Positions 1-6,080 of a DNA stretch of 7,655 nucleotides are shown piece after piece. Made by a program: the position numbers and the translations under genes. Every line of letters begins with the position of its first letter. Position 1 is the stretch's first letter. This DNA comes from Bacteroidales bacterium UBA1195 (GTDB lineage Bacteria; Bacteroidota; Bacteroidia; Bacteroidales; WCHB1-69), in NCBI GenBank assembly GCA_002309855.1, contig DBYD01000023.1:1-7655 (forward strand), written 5' to 3'. The notes under the pieces are model-generated. The model saw only the letters and a program-made list of their open reading frames with translations, did no database searches and had not been told where the DNA came from.

Positions 1-439
1 TGTTGGTGGTGATGTGGAAATAGTCGGCATCGGCAGGAACCGTCCAGCCCTTCGGAATGTAGCTGTAAGTCTTGTCCTCGCTCGAAGCGACGATGACGGT
101 CTCACCGAACAGCTTGGCCTCCTTGGCAGCCTTTTTCGCCCAAACGCCGGTCTGCAGGTAGGCAGCCTTCCTGTTGAGCAGGTTGGCAGGAACGGTCATG
201 AACTGGGTGCTTGCGCCGCCACCGAGGAACAGCACTTCGTATTCCTCAGGGATGTTCAGCAGGTCACGCCACAACTGGCGGGTTTCAGCCATGCATTTTT
301 CCCAGCCCGGGGTGCGGTGGCTGATCTCAGCGATACCGATACCGGTGTTGTCAAAATCATACAAAGCCTTGATGGTGTTCTCAATGGCCTGTTTAGGCAG
401 GACGCAGGGTCCCGCATTGAAATTGTAAGCGGTTTTCAT
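1..439 (-). CDS. serC: Phosphoserine aminotransferase, N-terminal part (runs off left edge)
   Basis: A PLP enzyme of the serine pathway that converts 3-phosphohydroxypyruvate and glutamate to O-phosphoserine and 2-oxoglutarate in the cytoplasm. The 146 codons visible begin MKTAYNFNAGPCVLP, the typical opening of the SerC family. Family landmarks follow: the substrate-binding SHR at residues 40-42, the PLP-phosphate loop GGGAS at 73-77, and Trp100 in GVWA, which matches the tryptophan that stacks on the PLP ring. The PLP-binding lysine and the C-terminal 200 or so residues lie beyond the window. The ATG at 437-439 is preceded by a purine run (AAGAG) and gives the canonical N-terminus. The 58-bp gap to the upstream lipoprotein gene (440-497) holds no TAnnTTTG box and no terminator, so serC may be co-transcribed with that gene or use a promoter I cannot recognise. 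Partner genes such as serA, if adjacent, would be off the left edge. Family assignment is secure. Confidence 0.96.
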   Translation of the reverse strand, partial: MKTAYNFNAGPCVLPKQAIENTIKALYDFDNTGIGIAEISHRTPGWEKCMAETRQLWRDLLNIPEEYEVLFLGGGASTQFMTVPANLLNRKAAYLQTGVWAKKAAKEAKLFGETVIVASSEDKTYSYIPKGWTVPADADYFHITTN

Positions 440-497
440 CTCTTGTTAAAAATTTATGAATGATTATTGATTTCCAATGAAATACTGCATGAGGGAA

Positions 498-875
498 CTA
501 TTTCTTGCAGGTGATGTTCACCTCCTGCACCTGCTCGCCCTTCACTTCGTAATTGGCGGTACGTGCCTTGTAGACTTCCGGCTGGTCAAAGAGCTCGGTT
601 TCCGTATGAGTGGCGGAAATCTGATATTTGCCATCCTTCAAATTGGTAAAAGAATAGCTTCCGTCCGTTGCGGCTTTGGTCTCGGCAACATATGCCTCCG
701 CCTTGTCGTTATGGACGCGGACAACCGCACCCTTCGCAGGATGGGTCTCCTCAAGATCGGCATCATAGAATGTAATGATACCCTTGATGGTGTTTTTATC
801 CTTCACCTCTTCCTTTTTGCAACCGAACATAACCACGGTGCAGCACGCTAATAACGCAATAACAAGCTTTTTCAT
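498..875 (-). CDS. Small lipoprotein with a carboxypeptidase-regulatory-like (transthyretin-like) domain
   Basis: A 125-residue predicted lipoprotein. It has a short lysine start, a hydrophobic stretch (about 4-18) and a candidate lipobox ending at Cys19 (MFGC), although Cys11/Cys12 could also be considered. The residues after Cys19 are charged (KKEEVKD), which resembles the acidic export signals of surface lipoproteins in this phylum, so surface display is possible but inferred. Residues about 28-125 read as one carboxypeptidase-D regulatory-like beta-sandwich: an opening IKGIITFYD strand, KGAVVRVHN, then the hallmark TDGSYSFTNLKDGKYQISATH at 70-90. The specific function is not recognisable; such domains usually assist binding or assembly in the envelope. 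I chose the ATG at 873-875 because it gives a clean signal peptide and lies just downstream of a strong -7 box. An in-frame start further upstream, at 989, would run through both divergent promoters. It ends in TAG, 58 bp before serC. Confidence 0.85.
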   Translation of the reverse strand: MKKLVIALLACCTVVMFGCKKEEVKDKNTIKGIITFYDADLEETHPAKGAVVRVHNDKAEAYVAETKAATDGSYSFTNLKDGKYQISATHTETELFDQPEVYKARTANYEVKGEQVQEVNITCKK

Positions 876-903
876 TATAAATGATTTAAAGTTAATAATG
901 CTG

Positions 904-911
904 CAAAGGTA
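904..911 (-). promoter_or_regulatory. -7 box (TACCTTTG) for the lipoprotein gene
   Basis: Read on the minus strand this is TACCTTTG followed by CAGC, an exact match to the Bacteroidota TAnnTTTG -7 consensus. It lies 28 bp upstream of the lipoprotein ATG, implying a leader of about 20 nt. I do not see a good TTTG -33 element at the usual spacing of about 20 bp, but -33 elements are often weak in this phylum. Confidence 0.7.
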
Positions 912-941
912 ATCATATTTCTGATATGAACCACCGATTTG

Positions 942-949
942 CAAATTTA
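942..949 (-). promoter_or_regulatory. Possible second minus-strand -7 box (TAAATTTG)
   Basis: TAAATTTG on the minus strand also fits TAnnTTTG and is directly preceded on that strand by a run of nine A (950-958 on the plus strand). It is AT-rich, so a chance match is quite possible. If used, it would give the lipoprotein transcript a leader roughly 30 nt longer than the box at 904-911. Confidence 0.3.
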
Positions 950-990
950 TTTTTTTTTCGGTATGAAATGATACATATCCCGATTTCATT

Positions 991-998
991 TATCTTTG
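991..998 (+). promoter_or_regulatory. -7 box (TATCTTTG) for the addB-type gene
   Basis: TATCTTTG followed by CA is an exact match to the Bacteroidota -7 consensus. It lies 18 bp upstream of the ATG at 1017 and predicts a very short leader. No convincing TTTG -33 element sits about 20 bp upstream. A nine-T tract (950-958) lies where an A/T-rich UP-like element would be expected. The box forms a divergent pair with the one at 904-911. Confidence 0.75.
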
Positions 999-1016
999 CA
1001 TTTTAAAACCACAAGG

Positions 1017-3791
1017 ATGAAAACCTTTCTTCAGGAATGCGCCGCCTATCTGGCGGAAAAATACCCGGAGCTGCACCGTTGCTGCCTCATACTGCCATCC
1101 AACCGTTCACTCCGCACCATGCGGGAGGAATTGCGGAACACTGCCGGATCCGGTGGCAGGCTTATGCCGGAAATGTATGCTGTCGCGAACTGGATGGAGC
1201 TGCTTTCGGGCTGCAGGCTGGCCGCTGAGGAGGAGCTGTTGCTGCAGCTTTTTGCAATTCATCACGAAATGCACCCCTCCGATCCCCTCTCCTTCCACCA
1301 GTTTGCAGGCAACGCACAGATGCTGCTGAACGACTTCAACGACATTGACCTCTCTTTGGCCGATGCCGGCAATGTGTTCTTCTCATTGCTGCACATCAAG
1401 GAGATAGAATCCGCATTCCCCACCGTAACAGAGGATGGAGGGTCGGAGATGCAGAAACACTATCTGGATTTCTGCCGCGAATTGCCGGAATATTACCGAC
1501 ATCTGCGGGAGCGGCTGGAGGCCAACGGAACCGCATATCAGGGAATGATGTACCGCATAGCACAGGAAAAACTCATGGGGTCCGTTGACCGGCTGCCTTA
1601 CGAAAAATACATCTTCATAGGTTTCAGCGCCCTCTCCGTTGCAGAGGAGGAGATGGTTGTCTCACTTTATCAGGCAGGAAAAGCTGAAGTCATCATTGAC
1701 ATTGACATCTCCTGCCTGCAGGAGACGGATCGGCAGGAGACACCTGCATTGGCCGGTGCCTTCATCCGCCACCTGCAGACCCGAATACACCCAACGCTGT
1801 TCCGACATGACTTCCTGCACCAAATTGAAAAACAGCTGGACATCTACGGTCTGCCGCAGGAAAGCAGCCAGGCGGAACTGCTGCCTGCCATCCTGAAGGG
1901 ATACCGGGAAAAGGATGAGGGAAAAAGTTGCGTGATTGTGCTGACAAAGGAGGAACTGCTGCTGCCCGTCTTGTACGCACTGCCGGAAGAGAAGGCCAAC
2001 ATCAGCATGGAATACAAGTTGAAGCATACACCAGCCTTCCCCATGCTGCACCATTTCATGACCGCCATTGAAAACATGGAACGGCTTTCGCCAATCCACG
2101 CCCGCCCCATGCTTTATCACCGGGATGTCCGCCACTTTTTTGAGAATCCGATAATACGGGAGCGGCTGATGATCAGCGGTTCCGCACCAGAATTCAGCGA
2201 TAGTTCCACACTGTTTTATGATGCCGCCGCACTGTCCGACATGCTGCAAAGGGCGCAACAGGATTCCGACACTACAGAAATTTTGTGCCGTCTTTTTTTT
2301 GACACGGGGAACGCGCACTCCCTACAGGAGCGCATCAACGTCCTGCTCACCTTCCTGCAGCACGAATCAATGCCCAAACCATACCAAGAACTGTTGCATC
2401 ACCTGCAGACAAAAATACCGCCGCTTTTCGGTTTTGTTGCAGCGGATTCCCCAATGGACACCATTTCAGGCCGCTACCTGTTGGAAAGCCTTCTCAGCCG
2501 GATCTCCATCCCCTTCCAGAGCAATCCGGAAAGCCGGTTACAAATCATGGGTATGCTGGAGACCAGAGCATTGGACTTTGACCATGTTATCCTGCTTTCA
2601 CTTAACGAAGGGGTGATTCCAAATGCAAAAAAGAACCGCACACTGCTACCGTTTGACCTCCGGCAGCACTATCATCTCCCAACCTTTCACAACCATGAGG
2701 CCATCATGACCTACCATTTTTACCGGCTGCTGCAACGGGCAAAAAAAATAAGTCTCTGCTACAACATGGACAACCGCAACGAAGTGCGTGAAAAAAGCAG
2801 GCTTATGCTTCAACTGCAGAACAGTTGGGAAGGGCTACCGAACATCCGGATCCGCGAAACGGTGGTGCCGCTGCCAATACAGCCACCAATGGAAACCCCT
2901 CCGATTGAAATTGTCCGGACGGAGTCTTTACAACAGCTATTGGAAAACCACATCTATTCCGCATCCTCAATAAACAGCTATCTGGAATGTCCGTTCCGCT
3001 TTTATCTTAAATATCTGCTGAAAATCGCCCCACCCGAAGAGCGGGAGGAAAACATCGGTGCGAAAGTTATGGGGACTGTCATCCATAAAATATTGGAGGA
3101 ACGGCTGCGGCCAGGAAACGACGGACCTGTTGCCGATGTGGACACAGCGGAACTGGTGCAAACCTTCTGTAACGACAAAGTCACCCAAACCAAGCTGAAT
3201 GAGAAGGAGGTCTCCCATGCGGCCAACAGGCTGGTACTTTCACTCTGCCAACGCTATCTGAACGATTACCTGAAACGTTACCGGAAGGAGATGGCTGCAC
3301 AATCCTACCGTATCGTGCAGGTTGAGGAGGCCATTACAGGCTACATGTTGCATGCCGGTGGCAAAGCCATACGGTTCAGCGGTGTCATAGACCGTGAGGA
3401 GCAGCTTCCCGACGGCACACTCCGCATCGTGGACTACAAGACCGGTTTTATGGACGCGAAAAAAATGAAAACCGCCACAATGCAGGAATTGACGGACGGA
3501 ACCCACAAGGAGGCGTTGCAGCTGATGCTCTACATGTTCGTAAAACACAAAAGGGACCGCATTCCACGGTTGGCGGGGGAAATCATATCGCTCCAGCATC
3601 CTGAACAGCGGATGCCACTTTCAATCGCAGGCAAAACCCTGTTTGACACCGAAGATTTCCAGGCTTTTGAAAAAGTACTTTCCGACTTATGGGAGGTACT
3701 GCTGAACCCGGAAAACAAGTTCAATCCCTGCAACGGATCCTACTGCAAACATTGCGACTACTCATCCTTCTGCACCCCGGAACCGGAATAA
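1017..3791 (+). CDS. addB: AddB-type PD-(D/E)XK nuclease with Fe-S cluster (double-strand break repair)
   Basis: A 924-residue protein of the AddB/RexB family, the second nuclease subunit of AddAB-type helicase-nucleases that resect double-strand breaks for RecA. The N-terminal part (about 1-640) is the helicase-like scaffold. It opens with LILPSNRSLR, lacks any Walker A motif (so, like RexB, it is probably not an ATPase), and carries the family signature ETRALDFDHVILLSLNEG at about 515-532. The nuclease domain follows: H690 in TVIHKILEE, D792 in GVIDRE, D806-Y807-K808 in VDYKTG, and Q835-x3-Y839. Four cysteines form the AddB/Cas4-like 4Fe-4S pattern: C658 in YLECPFRF, then C910-x2-C913-x5-C919 near the end. 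The protein is somewhat shorter than Bacillus AddB (about 1,166 residues). An in-frame TTG at 996 overlaps the -7 box, so the ATG at 1017 is preferred. No addA homologue is next to it; the gene appears to be transcribed alone. Confidence 0.92.
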   Translation: MKTFLQECAAYLAEKYPELHRCCLILPSNRSLRTMREELRNTAGSGGRLMPEMYAVANWMELLSGCRLAAEEELLLQLFAIHHEMHPSDPLSFHQFAGNAQMLLNDFNDIDLSLADAGNVFFSLLHIKEIESAFPTVTEDGGSEMQKHYLDFCRELPEYYRHLRERLEANGTAYQGMMYRIAQEKLMGSVDRLPYEKYIFIGFSALSVAEEEMVVSLYQAGKAEVIIDIDISCLQETDRQETPALAGAFIRHLQTRIHPTLFRHDFLHQIEKQLDIYGLPQESSQAELLPAILKGYREKDEGKSCVIVLTKEELLLPVLYALPEEKANISMEYKLKHTPAFPMLHHFMTAIENMERLSPIHARPMLYHRDVRHFFENPIIRERLMISGSAPEFSDSSTLFYDAAALSDMLQRAQQDSDTTEILCRLFFDTGNAHSLQERINVLLTFLQHESMPKPYQELLHHLQTKIPPLFGFVAADSPMDTISGRYLLESLLSRISIPFQSNPESRLQIMGMLETRALDFDHVILLSLNEGVIPNAKKNRTLLPFDLRQHYHLPTFHNHEAIMTYHFYRLLQRAKKISLCYNMDNRNEVREKSRLMLQLQNSWEGLPNIRIRETVVPLPIQPPMETPPIEIVRTESLQQLLENHIYSASSINSYLECPFRFYLKYLLKIAPPEEREENIGAKVMGTVIHKILEERLRPGNDGPVADVDTAELVQTFCNDKVTQTKLNEKEVSHAANRLVLSLCQRYLNDYLKRYRKEMAAQSYRIVQVEEAITGYMLHAGGKAIRFSGVIDREEQLPDGTLRIVDYKTGFMDAKKMKTATMQELTDGTHKEALQLMLYMFVKHKRDRIPRLAGEIISLQHPEQRMPLSIAGKTLFDTEDFQAFEKVLSDLWEVLLNPENKFNPCNGSYCKHCDYSSFCTPEPE

Positions 3792-4864
3792 TCCATTCCA
3801 CCACCATAAACGCCGGAATGCCGGAGGACATTCTCCTGCTCCTCCAATGAGGCGGCATGCACCAGTTGCATCAAGGATTCCACAAAACGGGCATCCAAAC
3901 CGAGAACTTCGCCCTGACGAACAGCATCGGCCAGAACCTCACGCCAACGGTCCATCTGCAGCAGCGGAAGACTTTTTTCCGCCTTTACAAGCGCTATTTC
4001 GCGTGAAACATGCATCCGGCGGGCAAATAATGCCAGAATCTCGGAATCAAGCTCGTCCAATTCCGCACGATAGCGTTGCAGGCTGCCGTCCGCAGCCGGA
4101 ACTGTCGGAAAGCGCACTCCTGAAAGCAGCCGGGTGAATTCATCCGGTGTGATCTGCTGCGCCGCATCGCTCAAAGCATAGTCCGGTGACGGATGAACCT
4201 CAATCATCAGACCGTCGAAATCAAGATTCAGAGCCTGCTGTGACACTTCGGGCAAAAGCTGGCGGCAGCCGGAAATATGGCTTGGATCGCCTATCATGGC
4301 CCATTCAGGATGGCGACGTTTGAATTCAATGGCAACATGCCACAAGGGGCGGTTGCGGTAAGGGGCCGCATCGGATGTGGAGAAACCGCGGTGCACCGCC
4401 GCCAAATCGGTCAGGCCTGCCTGCAGGAGCCGCTCAAACGCCCCTTCCCACAATTTAAGGTCAGGCGCAACAGGATTCTTCACCATTACGGACATGTCTG
4501 TTCCCCGCAGCGATTCGGCGATTTCAGCAACCTGCTGAGGATTTACAGTGGTGCGGGCACCGAGCCAGCAGCAGCGGATGTCATGCTTCAGCAGCGCCGC
4601 CGCCTGGTCAGGTGTGGCAATCTCCACACAAACCGGCAGCCCGAGCTCCGTACGGATACGCTGCAGCACAGGCAGCGAGGCCTCCCCCATTCCGGCAAAA
4701 CCGTCCGGTCTGGAACGCATCTTCCAACTGCCGCAACGGAACAGCAAGACATCCCCTCCAGCCTTCAGCGCCTTCGCAGTCTCCCACAACTGCGCCTCCG
4801 ACTCAGCCGCACAGGGACCTGCAATCAGGATTGGTCTTGTGAAACCGGAAAATTTTGGATACAT
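3758..4864 (-). CDS. Bifunctional DAHP synthase (type I-beta) / chorismate mutase
   Basis: A 368-residue fusion acting at the entry and the branch point of aromatic amino acid synthesis: phosphoenolpyruvate plus erythrose-4-phosphate to DAHP, and chorismate to prephenate. Residues about 8-255 are the I-beta DAHP synthase barrel. They include AGPC (C18), LGARTTVNP at 101-109, VKNP at 128-131, VHRG at 157-160, DPSH at 193-196 and IEVHPSP at 221-227. The metal ligands would be C18, H196, E222 and D233. The phosphoenolpyruvate loop reads WKMRSRP (47-53), with Met and Ser where relatives usually have WKPRTRP. Residues about 262-345 are an AroQ-type chorismate mutase with arginines near 264-266 and 282-283, K294, R306/R308-E309 and Q343. 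A Gly/Ser-rich tail (about 346-368) extends past it. The Prevotella nigrescens enzyme shares this order and is inhibited by prephenate, so similar feedback is likely here (inference). The ATG lies 1 nt after the batE-like stop, suggesting translational coupling. The 3' end overlaps addB by 34 bp. Confidence 0.95.
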   Translation of the reverse strand: MYPKFSGFTRPILIAGPCAAESEAQLWETAKALKAGGDVLLFRCGSWKMRSRPDGFAGMGEASLPVLQRIRTELGLPVCVEIATPDQAAALLKHDIRCCWLGARTTVNPQQVAEIAESLRGTDMSVMVKNPVAPDLKLWEGAFERLLQAGLTDLAAVHRGFSTSDAAPYRNRPLWHVAIEFKRRHPEWAMIGDPSHISGCRQLLPEVSQQALNLDFDGLMIEVHPSPDYALSDAAQQITPDEFTRLLSGVRFPTVPAADGSLQRYRAELDELDSEILALFARRMHVSREIALVKAEKSLPLLQMDRWREVLADAVRQGEVLGLDARFVESLMQLVHAASLEEQENVLRHSGVYGGGMDYSGSGVQKDE

Positions 4865-4865
4865 T

Positions 4866-5627
4866 TCAGATTACAGTCAGTTGACGGCTTAAAACCCAGC
4901 CCTTGCTGCCGTTCGGGAACTGCGCCTCCACCCATTCGCCGACCTCATCCGTCAGACGTACCTTCATGCCTTCATGCACAGTGAAAAGTTCGGTGCCGGA
5001 GGCGTCCGGCATGCTCCGCACCGAAACCGACAGGGCGGTGACAATGGCTTCATCGGTGCGTTCCAGCGCCCTCTTCTGCGCAAAGGCCATACCGACACCC
5101 AATGCAAGCAGCAGGAGCAGGCAGCCGTCCAGCACAAGCAGCCGGACACGGCGTCGCAAATCACCTGCGAGCAGGAAAAAGGCCAGCACAATGAAAAAGA
5201 GCAGCGCGCACAGGATTGAGAAAACAGCCCATCCCTTCTGTGAAAACAGGTTGCGCAAGGCGGAAAACCACCTTTTAAGGAACAATTCAGGCAGCACCTC
5301 CATCTGATCAACCGTCTGGCTGTTCACGAATGCGATGTTGGCCCGGATGTCCGCATTTGAAGGTTGCAGGCGCAAGGCCCTTTCATACCACAGCAGCGCC
5401 TCACCCAGCCGGTTCAGCCGATAGCAGGCATTGCCCATGTTGTAGTACAGATCCGCACTGACCGCCTCATTTGCAATCAGCTTTTCATACAGACTGACAG
5501 CCGTCCCGTAATCTTTCCGACGGTAGGCGTCGTTGGCCTCCTGCCAGAGTTCCCCATCCGACCCTGCCATAACCGGTCCGGCAAGGAGCAGGCAGGCCAA
5601 CAGCAAACACATTCCTATTTTCTGCAT
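4866..5627 (-). CDS. batE: BatE-like TPR and SH3 membrane protein
   Basis: A 253-residue inner-membrane protein. A signal peptide (about 1-21, cleavage after VMA) is followed by tetratricopeptide repeats from about 25 to 95, with YYNMGNACYRLNRLGEALLWY-type helices. Two transmembrane segments come next (about 133-154 and 161-182), separated by a basic RRRVR turn. The C-terminal region (about 195-253) is a bacterial SH3-like domain (VSVRSMPDASGTELFTVHEG, then GEWVEAQFPNGSKGWV). This order matches BatE, the last gene of the Bacteroidota bat (aerotolerance) operon, whose exact function is unsettled; the TPR region probably holds partners in the periplasm. None of batA-batD is adjacent: the upstream neighbour is DUF3127. 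The gene precedes the DAHP synthase by 1 nt, so the two should share a transcript. No -7 box is visible in the 48 bp ahead of the ATG, most of which is a terminator. Domain calls are firm; the name batE is less so. Confidence 0.82.
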   Translation of the reverse strand: MQKIGMCLLLACLLLAGPVMAGSDGELWQEANDAYRRKDYGTAVSLYEKLIANEAVSADLYYNMGNACYRLNRLGEALLWYERALRLQPSNADIRANIAFVNSQTVDQMEVLPELFLKRWFSALRNLFSQKGWAVFSILCALLFFIVLAFFLLAGDLRRRVRLLVLDGCLLLLLALGVGMAFAQKRALERTDEAIVTALSVSVRSMPDASGTELFTVHEGMKVRLTDEVGEWVEAQFPNGSKGWVLSRQLTVI

Positions 5628-5640
5628 ATTTCACTATTTT

Positions 5641-5667
5641 AAAAAAAGTCGGCCTTCCAGCCGACTT
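5641..5667 (-). terminator. Rho-independent terminator after the DUF3127 gene
   Basis: The arms AAGTCGGC (5646-5653) and GCCGACTT (5660-5667) form a perfect 8-bp stem with a 6-nt loop. On the minus strand the stem runs into an uninterrupted T tract (7 T including two stem bases, positions 5647-5641). It begins 8 nt past the TAA of the DUF3127 gene. It leaves only 13 bp before the batE-like ATG at 5627, so it both closes the upstream unit and lies in the leader region of the next. Confidence 0.9.
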
Positions 5668-5675
5668 CATATTTC

Positions 5676-6077
5676 TTAAAAAGGCAGTTCGTCCCCTGCA
5701 TCCGGCAGCGGGGCATTCTCCGCAGGCTGTGATGCATAGGGCTGGGCGGATTGCGGCGGCATGTCCGAATAGCCGCCGGTGTATTCCGGATCGATGGCCT
5801 GTCCGCTCACCACCTGGATATTCCAGACACGCACATCGGTGTACCATCTTCCGTTGTATTCCCGCGATTCGATGTTCACCGACACCTTGACCGGTGTGTT
5901 GACGGGAATCTGCGCCACCTCGGCAGCCCTTTCATTCCACGCGGAGATGCATATTTTCTTCGGATACTGCTCCTCCGTCTCTATCACAAACTCCTGCTTG
6001 TTCCAGGTGCCACGGGCACTTGTACCGCTCTGCTGCGGAAGCATCAGGATAATTTTACCTGTAAGTTCAACTGCCAT
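5676..6077 (-). CDS. DUF3127 family OB-fold-like protein with SSB-type acidic tail
   Basis: A 133-residue cytoplasmic protein of the DUF3127 family, which is found largely in Bacteroidota and has no settled function. The core (about 1-90) opens MAVELTGKIILMLPQQSGTS and includes WNKQEFVIETEEQYPKK (25-41), ISAWNERA, and VNIESREYNGRWYTDVRVW (67-85). This strand pattern resembles the OB fold of single-stranded DNA-binding proteins. A low-complexity linker rich in Pro, Gln, Ser and Gly (about 91-125) leads to a terminal DAGDELPF, which closely resembles the acidic tip (such as DDDIPF) by which SSB recruits repair and replication partners. I infer a nucleic-acid-binding, partner-recruiting role; this is not proven by the sequence. 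The ATG lies 3 nt after the stop of the T9SS-sorted gene, and a strong terminator follows, so it is the last gene of that unit. A housekeeping ssb could exist elsewhere. Confidence 0.85.
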   Translation of the reverse strand: MAVELTGKIILMLPQQSGTSARGTWNKQEFVIETEEQYPKKICISAWNERAAEVAQIPVNTPVKVSVNIESREYNGRWYTDVRVWNIQVVSGQAIDPEYTGGYSDMPPQSAQPYASQPAENAPLPDAGDELPF

Positions 6078-6080
6078 GGC

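Noticed and set aside
14..463. A 149-codon plus-strand open frame at the left edge
   Set aside because: It is antisense to serC, whose opposite-strand translation matches the family along its whole length.
876..989. Upstream extension of the lipoprotein reading frame by 38 residues
   Set aside because: It would bury the signal peptide and lipobox inside the protein and would be translated through two candidate promoters. The ATG at 873-875 gives a normal lipoprotein.
996..1016. In-frame TTG start extending the addB-type protein by seven residues
   Set aside because: The TTG lies inside the TATCTTTG -7 box (991-998), so it would not be on the transcript. The ATG at 1017 fits the promoter position and the family start.
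1662..2318. A 218-codon minus-strand open frame inside addB
   Set aside because: It has no recognisable domain and no promoter, and it overlaps the conserved scaffold region of AddB.
3792..3860. Small GC-rich inverted repeats considered as a terminator for addB
   Set aside because: Stems are only about 5 bp, lie within the coding part of the mutase tail, and lack a T tract on the plus strand.
4277..4984. A 235-codon plus-strand open frame opposite the DAHP synthase and BatE-like genes
   Set aside because: Its translation is rich in Arg, Pro and Cys with no domain signal, and it is antisense to two well-supported genes. It is explained by the codon composition of the real strand.
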